Shown here: positions 45,172 to 54,143 of the stretch, one piece after another
Layout of the letters: every line of letters begins with the position of its first letter
Numbering within the stretch: the first letter of the stretch is position 1
Assembly (NCBI RefSeq): GCF_016765635.1
Contig: NZ_JAESVD010000003.1
Coordinates: 62,001-126,000, forward strand
Origin: Shewanella schlegeliana
Lineage (GTDB): Bacteria; Pseudomonadota; Gammaproteobacteria; Enterobacterales; Shewanellaceae
Length of the DNA: 64,000 nt
Direction: 5' to 3'
Program-made: the position numbers and the translations under genes
The notes under the pieces: model-generated
Databases searched by the model: none
Seen by the model: only the letters and a program-made list of their open reading frames with translations
What the model was told of the DNA's origin: nothing

Positions 45172-45828
45172 TTGATTAAACATATTGCTTTAGCGTTAAC
45201 ACTTGCCGTTGCTCCAATGAGCAGCTTTGCCGCACAATTTATCGAAGGTAAGCACTTTACTGTTGTTTCAGATAAAGCCCCAAGCAGCGAGCCAAAACTG
45301 ACTGAGTTCTACTCGTTCTACTGCGGTAACTGTTTCAACATGGAAAAGATGTACTTAGCGGACATCAAAGCTAACCTAAACAAGCAGATCACCTTTGACA
45401 GCAAGCACGTTGATTTCGCCAACACAGACATTAACACTGAAGTGATGCGCTCTCTTGCAGTGATCCAAACTTTAGATAACAAGCAGCCATTAACTGACGC
45501 TATGTTTAAAGTTATCCAGGGCGACAATGGTGAGAAACACGATCACAGCGCACCAGGCCATAAGCATGAAGAGCCACTAAAGAGCCGTGATGACATCAAA
45601 GCAGTATTTGCTAAGTTTGGCGTTGACTCTGCCCAGTATGACAAAATTGCTGATAGTGCAGAAACCGATAGCAAACTAGCGTTATGGCGCAAGCAACAAC
45701 GTGAATTTAGAGTTCAAAGCGTACCAGCTTTCATCGTTAACGATAAATACGCGATTAACATGGGCTCTATCCGTACTCTAGGCGAGCTAATCGACCTAAT
45801 GAACTACCTAGCGATTGAGCACAAATAA
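45172..45828 (+). CDS. DsbA-like thiol-disulfide oxidoreductase with CGNC active site
   Basis: A 218-residue periplasmic thioredoxin-fold protein: signal peptide (cleavage after FAA), active site FYCGNC (Cys51, Cys54), cis-Pro185 in SVPAF. The overall layout fits DsbA, but the dipeptide is Gly-Asn instead of Pro-His, and the helical insertion holds a His-rich stretch (EKHDHSAPGHKHEE, His123-His133) not expected in classical DsbA. TTG start with AGAGGA 7 bases upstream. It may serve cytochrome c maturation or metal-stressed folding; both are inference. Converges on a terminator. Confidence 0.85.
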   Translation: MIKHIALALTLAVAPMSSFAAQFIEGKHFTVVSDKAPSSEPKLTEFYSFYCGNCFNMEKMYLADIKANLNKQITFDSKHVDFANTDINTEVMRSLAVIQTLDNKQPLTDAMFKVIQGDNGEKHDHSAPGHKHEEPLKSRDDIKAVFAKFGVDSAQYDKIADSAETDSKLALWRKQQREFRVQSVPAFIVNDKYAINMGSIRTLGELIDLMNYLAIEHK

Positions 45829-45843
45829 TCTCAATTCTTTAGG

Positions 45844-45871
45844 AAAAAAGGCGCTATTTAGCGCCTTTTTT
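45844..45871. terminator. Bidirectional terminator overlapping a stop codon
   Basis: Stem AAAAAAGGCGCTA/TAGCGCCTTTTTT with a 2-base loop. The TAA of the minus-strand glycosyltransferase (45858-45860) is inside the hairpin, so its last codons form part of the terminator. Confidence 0.9.
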
Positions 45872-46901
45872 GATCTTCAAGTGTCACTGCCTTTTGTGGC
45901 TCAAGCACTTCGCTCAATACTTGCTGCCAATTATTAAGCATCAGCTCCCATGCTTGCTCACAAGACTGACGCTGTGTGTTGTTTATCGCTAATGCCTCGC
46001 CATTGAGCACTTGAGTGATCGCCTGCGCTATCCCCTCTACGGATAACTCTTGGATTAACTGATAGCCGCAGCCATTTCTCTGTAACAGATTAATTTGATC
46101 TCCCAGTCCATCGATATAGGGCAAGATAACCCCTTTACCCGCCGCGACAGCCTCTAAACAGGTGAGCCCAAACGGTTCCCAGCGAGAGGGGATAACCACC
46201 AGATCGCCTGAATCCAAGAACTGCGGCACATCATGCACCTCCCCAGTCAAACGAACATGGGGTAAAGGTAAGGCTAATTCAGACAGCAGTTGTGCATCCT
46301 CCCCTTCCCCCGCTATGGTTAAGCTGACTCTATCGCTAGGTAGCTTTGCCATCGCTTTTATCAACAGATCGAATCCTTTTTGCTGACTTAGCCGCCCGTA
46401 TGCCAGCAGCTTAAGAGGTGAGGATAGAGGTCTACTCGATACGGCTATAAACGGACTCAGCTCCTTTGCTTGTCCCACCCATACCATTTTGTCTTTCATG
46501 AGGATGCCACTCTCTTCGAGCCAATGAACCTGCGAATTAGAGACCAGTAGCACCTTGTCCATCAGGCCATAGCCAAACTTGAGCATACGATAAAAACGCT
46601 TAGGGTGAGCGACCCTGAGAGCCACAAATTCACGACTATAATGATGCTCTTGATAGAGTATGGGGGTGCCAAAATTTGCCAGTTTAAGCGCTAGCAAGGC
46701 TGGAATTTTCCGCCAACTTAATGCGCCATGCACCACAATAATATCGGCAGCATAACGCTTAAACGAAGGTAGAGAGAAACGTCGATGTATTAGCTTAAAG
46801 AGGTAACTTTGATTCAGCCGTGACGCAGCCAAACTTTCTAGCGCCAAGTTGACGCCACCAAGCTTGATATCATCGATAAGATGAATAACGGTTGGCCGCA
46901 A
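45858..46901 (-). CDS. GT4-family glycosyltransferase
   Basis: A 347-residue GT-B retaining glycosyltransferase. The C-terminal domain has the family hallmarks LLAYGRLSQQKGFDLLIKAM (about residue 165) and EPFGLTCLEAVAAGKG (the ExFxxxxLE type acid motif, about 243). TTG start with GAGGA 7 bases upstream. The N-terminal domain is shorter and the acceptor is unknown; it could act on lipopolysaccharide or another envelope glycan. It has no glycan cluster around it. Confidence 0.85.
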   Translation of the reverse strand: MRPTVIHLIDDIKLGGVNLALESLAASRLNQSYLFKLIHRRFSLPSFKRYAADIIVVHGALSWRKIPALLALKLANFGTPILYQEHHYSREFVALRVAHPKRFYRMLKFGYGLMDKVLLVSNSQVHWLEESGILMKDKMVWVGQAKELSPFIAVSSRPLSSPLKLLAYGRLSQQKGFDLLIKAMAKLPSDRVSLTIAGEGEDAQLLSELALPLPHVRLTGEVHDVPQFLDSGDLVVIPSRWEPFGLTCLEAVAAGKGVILPYIDGLGDQINLLQRNGCGYQLIQELSVEGIAQAITQVLNGEALAINNTQRQSCEQAWELMLNNWQQVLSEVLEPQKAVTLEDQKRR

Positions 46902-47026
46902 AGTGAATCCTCACATAAAGCAAAAAGTTAAACCTTCCTTTTTACTTAAGTTAGAGAAATCGCTGCGAATTGAAAAGCTTTGTTTGAGATAATCGTAAAA
47001 TTAACTGGGCACAGGCCAATTAATAT

Positions 47027-47058
47027 CTAAAGCGACAAATTTCTAAGGCGACTAATTT
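47027..47058. repeat. 16-bp imperfect tandem repeat
   Basis: CTAAAGCGACAAATTT followed directly by CTAAGGCGACTAATTT (14 of 16 identical), in the gap just after the cytochrome b561-like gene. Confidence 0.6.
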
Positions 47059-47067
47059 ATAGGGTAA

Positions 47068-47598
47068 TTAGTTTCTAAAAAAGTCCAATAGATGCAAACA
47101 GGCAAAGATGGCATGCACAACAATAAAGCCAATAAAGGCCTGCGCAAGATGAATATGATAACTCCGCCACATCAAGGCATCGCTACTTCCTTGAGTTGCG
47201 AACCAAGCTATACCTGTGAGCCCAACGGCCAAGAACAGCAGCATGCCGATGCCTTCGACTATGCTAAATAAACCGCGCCCACCAGCAATAGGGATCTTGC
47301 CCTTAAAAAAGCCTAGGATATCGGTTTTAAGCTGCGAAAAGTCACCGATTAACCAAGGAAAGTACTGACGCCACTTGCCCTTAAGACAAGTGGTAATGAG
47401 AAAGGTCATCGACAAGAAAGCGGCGACAAGCCCAAGATAGACATGGCTCTGATCCCAAAACGTCGCATTAGGGCGTAAGCGGCGACCGATCAAGATCCAA
47501 CCGCTGGTAAAGATAAGGTAGGCGCTAGTAATAATGATTAGCGCATGCTGCAGATCAATATACTTTCTTGCTAAACGTTTAAACGTCGACTGCGCCAT
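47068..47598 (-). CDS. Cytochrome b561-like membrane protein
   Basis: A 176-residue protein with four hydrophobic segments and paired His positions (LQHALIII, SHVYLGLV, SYHIHLAQ, VVHAIFACLH) suited to bis-His heme b ligation, as in small cytochrome b561 or PepSY-like electron carriers. It begins 17 bases after hemG on the same strand and is probably co-transcribed, which suggests a quinol-linked role next to the quinone-dependent HemG. The exact family is not certain. Confidence 0.72.
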   Translation of the reverse strand: MAQSTFKRLARKYIDLQHALIIITSAYLIFTSGWILIGRRLRPNATFWDQSHVYLGLVAAFLSMTFLITTCLKGKWRQYFPWLIGDFSQLKTDILGFFKGKIPIAGGRGLFSIVEGIGMLLFLAVGLTGIAWFATQGSSDALMWRSYHIHLAQAFIGFIVVHAIFACLHLLDFFRN

Positions 47599-47615
47599 AT
47601 CTCGTCCTGTGCTTG

Positions 47616-48149
47616 TTAAACCGTAACCGCCAACTGATGAATACTGTCGGCGTAAGTATCAACCTTATTCCAATCAGTATATTCAATATTAGTATCAGCT
47701 GCCGTTGGACCTTTAGTGATCCACATGATAAATCGGATGATGTTCCTATCCATTACACCATAGCTAGGATAATTTAAGTTACCGCCAAACACCTCTGCCA
47801 CATCGGGTACCCAAGGCGATTTTTCAAAGAAAGCCTGCATATATGGGTTAGTCTCTGCGGTATTTTTCAACGGCTTACGCGCTACCAAGTTAACCGAGAA
47901 GAAGCTACTCGGCTTCTGCTCTAATTCAGCCTTGTGAGCCTCAATAAAATCATAAACCGCAGGGTTATGTTTACCATGGCGAATACTGGCGCCGATGATA
48001 ATCTTGTCAAACTCACCTAAGTCCACTTTATCGGCAATATTGACAGCCGTGACACAGTTGCCAACCGCCTTCAGTTTATCTTCCAGATAACTACAAATTT
48101 TACGTGTCTGGCCATGTACACTTGAGTAAACGATAAGAATTTTGCTCAC
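47616..48149 (-). CDS. hemG: Menaquinone-dependent protoporphyrinogen IX dehydrogenase
   Basis: A 177-residue flavodoxin-fold enzyme that oxidises protoporphyrinogen IX to protoporphyrin IX, passing electrons to quinone, the penultimate step of heme synthesis. The FMN phosphate loop SSVHGQTRKI (about residues 9-18), the IGASIRHGKHNPAVYDF segment (about 52-70) and a long insertion near FFEKSPWVPDVAEVFGG identify HemG. GTG start with AGGAGGA 7 bases upstream. In operon with the cytochrome b561-like gene. Confidence 0.9.
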   Translation of the reverse strand: MSKILIVYSSVHGQTRKICSYLEDKLKAVGNCVTAVNIADKVDLGEFDKIIIGASIRHGKHNPAVYDFIEAHKAELEQKPSSFFSVNLVARKPLKNTAETNPYMQAFFEKSPWVPDVAEVFGGNLNYPSYGVMDRNIIRFIMWITKGPTAADTNIEYTDWNKVDTYADSIHQLAVTV

Positions 48150-48292
48150 CAGACATCCTCCTGAGGATCGAAATTGAACATGATGAAATCAATAAATAAA
48201 TCATAGGTGATTTGACCAAAAGATTACATGAAACAGATCACGAGGTGCAGTGCTATAACCTCAATTAGCTTTACCTATCTCACAAAATCAAC

Positions 48293-48328
48293 AGCGGAGT
48301 ATCCTCAAAGAGAAAACTCCGCTTTTAT
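48293..48328 (+). other. Hairpin with T-run on the strand opposite to both neighbours
   Basis: Stem AGCGGAGT/ACTCCGCT followed on the plus strand by TTTTATT. Both flanking genes are on the minus strand. It may end the minus-strand message of the di-heme oxidoreductase, or a plus-strand small RNA; neither has a convincing promoter here. Confidence 0.4.
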
Positions 48329-48368
48329 TGACACAATTGTAAAAGCTATTGAACAAACAGCAATTTGC

Positions 48369-50063
48369 TTATAGGGACATCAAAAAATCAATAACTTGAG
48401 CTCGCTCCTTGGCCGTCAACGCCATAAAGTCTTGCTGACTTTTCTCCGCTTCTCCTCCATGCCAGAGGATAGCCTCTTCCAAGGTCGCAGCACGACCATC
48501 ATGCAGGAATCCAGCCTGTGGGTTAACAGTCTGGGTCAGGCCTATTCCCCACAATGGACGAGTACGCCATTCGTTTCCATCGGCTAAGAAGTCTGGTCGT
48601 CCATCGGCTAACTCATCGCCCATATCGTGCAATAACATATCCGTGAACGGATAGATGGTTTGGCTCTTGTGACTATCGCTCATCTTGTTGCCACCAATCT
48701 CACCAGAGGTCTTAGTGACAAAGCTAGGTGTGTGGCAACCGCTGCAGTTAAGCTGCTCGAACAACCTTGCTCCCTCTCGAACATTCACATCATCAACATT
48801 ACGCCTTGCTGGCACCGCTAGCGTTTCGGCGTAGAACACCACCGAATCACTAAACTCGGCGCTGGCTTCAGGCTCTCCATCTATGCCAGCTCCCGTGTCG
48901 ACAAAACCGGTACGCGCTAAGTAGGAGTCATGTAGCGCAGTGCCAGCAACGCTCTCGTCAGGAAATAGCGGATTAGTGATCCCCATATCTCCACGTAATG
49001 CCCCTAGAGATTGCACTCGCACACTGGGGGTATTGGCCTTCCAGCCAAAACGCCCTAGCGAAACAGGATGGCTATCCCCCGCCTTGGCTTTAATCGCATC
49101 AAACACATAGTTAGCCCTACCTGAAATGCCATCGTTATCACTATCAGCAGCGTCAACATTAGCCAGAATATCCGCCTCATCAATCGCTTCTAATAGCCCT
49201 AAACCAAACACAGGCATACCATTACGCCAACCCATTAACACATCATCTTGTAGCAAGTTAGAGGTCACATTGCTGCTAGCTTTTGTCTCCCCCGGCGCAT
49301 CATAGGGGTTTTCCACCTCAAACAACGGCTTCTTCAGGGTGACACTGGTGCCATCGCTGTAGGTTACCACCTTAGTTTCGTAGGAGAGGTAAACATCGGC
49401 CTGACCGACAAACTGATTTTGCCGCCAGTCATCGCGAGCTTGTAATACGCCACGATGAAACAGTTGGCCACCAAAATCTGGCACAGGGATTGGCGCACAA
49501 TAATCATTTGCCGCAGTGCCTGTCACACAAACCTCATCTGGCGCCTTACTTATTCTTAAGAATATTCCCGCATCCGAACCAAGCTTAACGCGAGTTTTAC
49601 CGGCTGGAACAATAGGTGTTGAGTTACGGCCATCGCGTTGATGGCATGAGTTACAGTCTGCGTTATTAAATACCGGCCCTAAACCATCGAGTTCTGGATG
49701 AGCGCTATTTGGCGCTGTAGTAAAGGCGGTTTCAAAGCTTAAGTCGCCCTCAAGGTGCAGCGCTAACTCTTCGGCGCTTAAGTTAGGTGCAGGAGTTGAG
49801 AAGCCATGCCCCGACTCCGATGCATCGAAGGTGGTGGTATCACCGCCGCTTGCCTTAATATCGGTATAGGCGGGATAGGTTTTCTCTTCTGGCTTTGGGG
49901 CTTCATCACTGCTGCCACCGCAGGCACTTAAGCCTGCAACACTCAATAAGACCAAGCTATTGATGAGGCTTTTTCGAAAGCCTTGGCTGCTGTTTGACTG
50001 TACTTTGTTTTGTTGCACTCTGCATTGCTGCACTTTGCTTTGTTGAAGGTATTTTTTTGTCAT
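48369..50063 (-). CDS. Di-heme oxidoreductase lipoprotein (DUF1111, DHOR)
   Basis: A 564-residue lipoprotein of the DHOR family, with two c-heme sites, CNSCH (about residue 127) and CSGCH (about residue 430), and family segments LDGLGPVFN, QLFHRGVLQ and FLHDGRAATLEEAILWHGG. The signal peptide ends at lipobox LSAC. The front is odd: before the signal there is a Gln-rich region with a 15-base tandem repeat (50001-50045). ATG 50063 is used; GTG 50075 and GTG 50018 are alternatives. It follows imelysin and a porin; in Pseudomonas these neighbours form an iron-responsive locus. A ferrous/ferric redox role is inferred. Confidence 0.85.
   Translation of the reverse strand: MTKKYLQQSKVQQCRVQQNKVQSNSSQGFRKSLINSLVLLSVAGLSACGGSSDEAPKPEEKTYPAYTDIKASGGDTTTFDASESGHGFSTPAPNLSAEELALHLEGDLSFETAFTTAPNSAHPELDGLGPVFNNADCNSCHQRDGRNSTPIVPAGKTRVKLGSDAGIFLRISKAPDEVCVTGTAANDYCAPIPVPDFGGQLFHRGVLQARDDWRQNQFVGQADVYLSYETKVVTYSDGTSVTLKKPLFEVENPYDAPGETKASSNVTSNLLQDDVLMGWRNGMPVFGLGLLEAIDEADILANVDAADSDNDGISGRANYVFDAIKAKAGDSHPVSLGRFGWKANTPSVRVQSLGALRGDMGITNPLFPDESVAGTALHDSYLARTGFVDTGAGIDGEPEASAEFSDSVVFYAETLAVPARRNVDDVNVREGARLFEQLNCSGCHTPSFVTKTSGEIGGNKMSDSHKSQTIYPFTDMLLHDMGDELADGRPDFLADGNEWRTRPLWGIGLTQTVNPQAGFLHDGRAATLEEAILWHGGEAEKSQQDFMALTAKERAQVIDFLMSL
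50001..50045 (-). repeat. 15-bp tandem repeat (three units) in the DHOR N-terminus
   Basis: On the coding strand three 15-base units encode QQSKV, QQCRV and QQNKV. They precede the signal peptide and are absent from the usual family layout. Confidence 0.65.
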
Positions 50064-50175
50064 CTGCTGTTCCACACTCGGATTGAAATCGCTAGCTTTA
50101 CTCCCTTAGGCCCAGGTATTGACTCACGACAACATGAAGCATTAACCACTTAAAAACCAAGGGAATTATTCGAGT

Positions 50176-50199
50176 AAAAAGGAGGCCTTATGGCCTCCT
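50176..50199 (-). terminator. Intrinsic terminator after the imelysin gene
   Basis: Read on the minus strand: stem AGGAGGCC/GGCCTCCT with 4-base loop, followed by TTTTT, 15 bases after the stop. It implies that the DHOR gene has its own promoter or depends on readthrough. Confidence 0.85.
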
Positions 50200-50213
50200 C
50201 ATCAACTAACGCT

Positions 50214-51365
50214 TTAGATATTCCACTCTTTTAGCAGTGGCAGTACATCTGACTCTAAGCTCGCCTGTAGCTTAGTCAGTGCATCAACAGCGGTTTGAAT
50301 TCGTACGCGCCCCTCAACATCTGAAATCGCTTGACGGAACGGCATATTGTTCTCACCCGCTATGGCAGCTATTTTAGTAATCGCATCGTCAATCTCACTC
50401 TTAACTCGCACTGCCAACTCTGGATTTGCCGCATTGACGAAATCGATAATCCCCTGCTTATCTGCACCACCTTCTAGTTCACCCAAGTAAACATTGCGCA
50501 CACCAACGATGTTATCGCTGAAGTCTCTTAGTGAGTTCCAAGAGTACTGCGACTCAACCTTTGAGGTATCGGCCTTATCGAGTGACTCACCGAATGGATC
50601 GGCAATCTTACCGTTACCCACCTCATCGACAATGCCGATCATGCCGTTCACGAGCTCTTCTACCACTCCGACTTCAGAGCTGTAGAAGGTATTGCCATCG
50701 ACGCCTGGCTTCTTAAGTAGTTCTCCATAAGCTTTACCCGACTGACCGTCATGGCTCACCTGCCATGCATCATCGAGCGTCTTGGTATAGTCACGGAACA
50801 CTTCAGCAAGTCCCATCAAGTAGTCACGTTCATTAACCGTTAACTCGCTAATGGTCTTAGTGTTATCGGCGACACCGTCACCAAAGAGTAGGTATTCCAT
50901 GGTATGGAAGCCCTGTACATCATCATTCCAGCCTTTAATCGTCTCAGCATCAAAACCTGTGTTGTTGGCCAGCACAGTGGTTAAATCTGTGGTGTTCAGT
51001 GGCCAGCTATCTAGATGAGGGTCGATACCGAGTGAATCTACAGGGCCGAAGATATGCGACTCTCCCTGCTCCCAAGGCTGACGCGCCGCTTTCCACGCCT
51101 CTTGCGCCGCCTCTAAGTTCGCCTGTGTCGGTGTGTTAACGAGTGTTTGAGTCGCTAACAACATCGCTTCGCCGCTAGCAGCAAGATTTGAGTAACCCGC
51201 CACAATCACATCATCGGTTAGATTCGTTACCATCTCGGTAGCTGAAAAACTAAAACCTGTGTCAGGCACAACGGGTGGTGTGGTGTCGTCAGAGCCTGAA
51301 CCGCCACATGCGGCAAGCGTTGAAATAAGGGCGATAGCAAGCGCTGAATGGGTAAAATGTTTCAT
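50214..51365 (-). CDS. Imelysin-family (M75) lipoprotein
   Basis: A 383-residue lipoprotein (lipobox LAAC then GGSG), with the imelysin hallmark GFHTMEYLLFG (GxHxxE, about residue 147) and the long helical pairs typical of IrpA/IcmP-type proteins. Imelysins are iron-regulated periplasmic or outer-membrane proteins, some of which bind heme or iron; peptidase activity is disputed. ATG 51365 is used because GGAG lies 6 bases upstream and a signal peptide follows; the longer frame starts inside the porin stop region. Directly downstream of the porin gene. Confidence 0.87.
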   Translation of the reverse strand: MKHFTHSALAIALISTLAACGGSGSDDTTPPVVPDTGFSFSATEMVTNLTDDVIVAGYSNLAASGEAMLLATQTLVNTPTQANLEAAQEAWKAARQPWEQGESHIFGPVDSLGIDPHLDSWPLNTTDLTTVLANNTGFDAETIKGWNDDVQGFHTMEYLLFGDGVADNTKTISELTVNERDYLMGLAEVFRDYTKTLDDAWQVSHDGQSGKAYGELLKKPGVDGNTFYSSEVGVVEELVNGMIGIVDEVGNGKIADPFGESLDKADTSKVESQYSWNSLRDFSDNIVGVRNVYLGELEGGADKQGIIDFVNAANPELAVRVKSEIDDAITKIAAIAGENNMPFRQAISDVEGRVRIQTAVDALTKLQASLESDVLPLLKEWNI

Positions 51366-51388
51366 TGAAAACTCCATGTAATAAGTCA

Positions 51389-52777
51389 TTAAATTGAGAA
51401 TTGGTAACCAACGCCTAAAGCGAAAAAGTTAGTATCAGGAATAGATGCGACTGCCACTTGCTGTACGCCAGCTTCGGCTTTAATCACAATTTCAGGAATA
51501 GGGAAGTAGTTAACACCCGCACTGATCCAAGTGTTTTCATAGCGTTTAGTCGCAATACCTGTTTCCACCTCTTTTAGTGGATTGGAGTAATCGATATTGG
51601 CAAAGACAGTGACAGGTACTGATGTGAAGTGGCTAAGATCCACACCCGCCTCAACGAAGAAGGCTTCAGATTTCGATCCTAGCTGAGCAAAGTTGCCCGG
51701 CTTAAGTCCCGGAGTGGTTTTATTCGCCTGGGTAATCGCGTCACTATCGCTGAGCGTACCGTAAAGATACTGACCACGTAAGATCCAAGGCCCCTCAACA
51801 AAGGCGCCCGCGACAGATAAGATTTCAACCGTACCGTCTGCACTTAACTTGTTGGTTTTATGACGATTGCCGCTAGTATTTCCATAGTAATAGGACGCGC
51901 CGATAGCTGAACCTGTTTTAAAGTTGCCGTAATCGAGACGCACGACATAGGCAAGCTCATCGGCATTTACGTGTTCAAAACGCTTTTGATGTCCAGAGGC
52001 GACCCAGTCATAGCTACGGAAGTATTCTGAGTTTAAACCGCTAACCACTTGAGCTTGATAATGAAAGTTAGCAAGCTCACCAAAGATGCCGATACCATTC
52101 TCATTCCAAACCGCGGGCAGCATCGCCGCTTCACTCTTATGTCGCTGTACTGTTAGGTACTGGCTAGGTTTGTGTAGCATACTGCTGAGGCCAACGGGTA
52201 GATGGATATTACCGAACTTAACCCCAAAGGCATCATTAGGACGGTAGCGAATTTCGGCCTTCTCAATCATCACCTCGCCACCCGCTTCAACTTCGGCCTC
52301 AAACTCACCGAACTCATCGAAGCCGTCATATTCTAGTGCGGTACCTGTACCACCATGCTCATATTCGATCTCAACTTCCATGTCCCACTGTTCATTAAAC
52401 TGGTAGCCAAACTCGGTAACGATCCGCTCCAGATCGAAACGACTACGGCGCTCTGGAGAGGTGTCCTGCACATTGTCGTAATACTCGTCACTGGTATAGA
52501 TCACGCTACCGTAGGACTTAAATGAAAACTTTTCCCAAGCACTCGAGGACGATTTAGCTTCGTTAGCTATTTTAAGTGCTTGCTGCTCTTGCTGTCGCTC
52601 TTGTTGCTCAGCAAGCTGTTGTAGTTCGTTCTTTAACGCTGTCAGCTCAGCCTCTTGCTTAGCTATCGCTGCGGCTAATGTCTCTGGCTCGGTCGCTGAT
52701 AGCGCATTAGTACTGAACATAGTGGCGATAGTTAACGCCACTATGTTGAGCTTTGTCTGCCTTGGAATAAGTTTCAT
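51389..52777 (-). CDS. Porin with N-terminal coiled coil (iron-locus outer-membrane protein)
   Basis: A 462-residue outer-membrane protein: signal peptide (cleavage about after ALSA), coiled coil of about 45 residues (ATEPETLAAAIAKQEAELTA onward, Gln/Glu-rich), then a phosphate-selective-porin-like beta barrel with aromatic-ended strands, ending in a C-terminal Phe (GVGYQFSI has Ile last but Phe near the end). First gene of the porin-imelysin set, 24 bases before imelysin. A Fur box lies 85 bases upstream. Possible role in uptake of an iron species. Confidence 0.78.
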   Translation of the reverse strand: MKLIPRQTKLNIVALTIATMFSTNALSATEPETLAAAIAKQEAELTALKNELQQLAEQQERQQEQQALKIANEAKSSSSAWEKFSFKSYGSVIYTSDEYYDNVQDTSPERRSRFDLERIVTEFGYQFNEQWDMEVEIEYEHGGTGTALEYDGFDEFGEFEAEVEAGGEVMIEKAEIRYRPNDAFGVKFGNIHLPVGLSSMLHKPSQYLTVQRHKSEAAMLPAVWNENGIGIFGELANFHYQAQVVSGLNSEYFRSYDWVASGHQKRFEHVNADELAYVVRLDYGNFKTGSAIGASYYYGNTSGNRHKTNKLSADGTVEILSVAGAFVEGPWILRGQYLYGTLSDSDAITQANKTTPGLKPGNFAQLGSKSEAFFVEAGVDLSHFTSVPVTVFANIDYSNPLKEVETGIATKRYENTWISAGVNYFPIPEIVIKAEAGVQQVAVASIPDTNFFALGVGYQFSI

Positions 52778-52861
52778 AGATGGTTCTCATTTTGATTCTG
52801 CGCTGGTAAGCAATTGATATGTACCGGCTCCCCTTAAATTCGCAGACAAACTAACCCAGAT

Positions 52862-52880
52862 GAGAATGATTTTCATTAAT
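52862..52880. promoter_or_regulatory. Fur box upstream of the porin-imelysin-DHOR locus
   Basis: GAGAATGATTTTCATTAAT matches 14 of 19 consensus bases with an intact AATGAT...TCATT core. Position fits repression of the porin gene by Fur-Fe2+. The rest of the 505-base gap to the next gene shows no further clear site. Confidence 0.65.
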
Positions 52881-53282
52881 CTTTACAATAACATTTACAA
52901 ACCACTTACACTAGATACCGATAGGCAACAAACAATACAGACTAGGCAAGCCCTAGCATTTCAACCGTTAAAGTAAAAACAAAGCTAGCAAACTACAACG
53001 CTCTAACGGTCATAAGAAAGCACTATAACTCTGAGTAGGTGATTTAAAATTTAGAAGAAAACAGATGTTGAATCAGTGAGATATAAGATACTTACTTCAT
53101 ATAATGAATTTGAATTTAAGCTGATATAGGCGCTTAGCTGGTGAAGAGGTCGCACACTTTAAAAAACTAGTGCAAACTAGATCAAAATCTATAAATTAGT
53201 CGGTTATCAAACAGATAGTCATGGACATAAATAACCGCCCAGATAACAATGAGCACAACTTATTGATGGTAAATGACAGATC

Positions 53283-54143
53283 ATGGTTGAGACAGTAACA
53301 GACGCTGCCAAAGTCGCAGCTAAGCCAACGGTAAAAGAGAGCAGCAAAGCCACTGGGGTTTCAGCCCGCAAGAAAGCACTGCTGCTAGGACGTATGCTAG
53401 GTTTAGCCAGTGAAGATGACTATCGCGCCAGCAGTGCATCAATTGGCGAACGCGCCGCCTTTAGGGCGCAGAAGCAAGCATGCCAGTATCAAGAGAACCT
53501 TGAAACCATCTATAAAATTGCCATCAGCCATACTCCATCTGACGTAACTGGCGTCGATCTCGATCCCGACTGGGCTCATCAGTTTTTTAAACTGGCCGAG
53601 CAAATTCATAACCGTAAGATGCAGGAGTTGTGGGGCAGAATTTTAGCGAATGAGATCACCTCACCGGGCAATTTTAGTCTTCGCACCTTGGCAACACTGA
53701 AACAGCTCACCCATAAAGAGGCGCAGATCTTAGAGAAAGCTCTCGCCATGTCGGTACTGGTTAACAACGAGACACGGCTCAAGCTGATTATCGGCTTTAA
53801 ACATGCCGGAGGCTTAGGTCAGTTCTTTAAGAAACCAACATCAACCAATATTGGTTTATCGCAATTTGGTCTGCCCTACTCCAATATTTTGACCTTAGTC
53901 GAGGCGGGGGTTTTACATCGCAGCGAGCTAGAAACCGGATTACTGAGCAGTAAGACACCGATCAGTTTCTCCCTAAGCGATCTAAAACTTAAGCTGACTC
54001 CAAAGAGCGGCCAGCTATTCTTCAGCTACTACCGCTTTACCCCTATCGGCGATGAGTTAGCGCAGCTTATTCCCTTCAATACCGATAAAGACTATATCAA
54101 GGCGATGCGAGCCCTATTTGCCCGCGACTTTAAGATTGATTAA
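53283..54143 (+). CDS. TIGR03899/DUF2806-family protein
   Basis: A 286-residue cytoplasmic protein of unknown function, matching the TIGR03899 pattern: [20 protein letters not shown] near the front, then [21 protein letters not shown] (about 123-145) and [14 protein letters not shown] near the end. Helical. No strong ribosome-binding site precedes the ATG, and an overlapping 25-codon frame begins at 53221. Its stop overlaps the converging cysC stop within TTAA (54140-54143). Confidence 0.72.
   Translation: MVETVTDAAKVAAKPTVKESSKATGVSARKKALLLGRMLGLASEDDYRASSASIGERAAFRAQKQACQYQENLETIYKIAISHTPSDVTGVDLDPDWAHQFFKLAEQIHNRKMQELWGRILANEITSPGNFSLRTLATLKQLTHKEAQILEKALAMSVLVNNETRLKLIIGFKHAGGLGQFFKKPTSTNIGLSQFGLPYSNILTLVEAGVLHRSELETGLLSSKTPISFSLSDLKLKLTPKSGQLFFSYYRFTPIGDELAQLIPFNTDKDYIKAMRALFARDFKID

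Noticed and set aside
53221..53298. 25-codon frame overlapping the start of the TIGR03899 gene
   Set aside because: No convincing ribosome-binding site; could be a coupling leader but nothing beyond position supports it.
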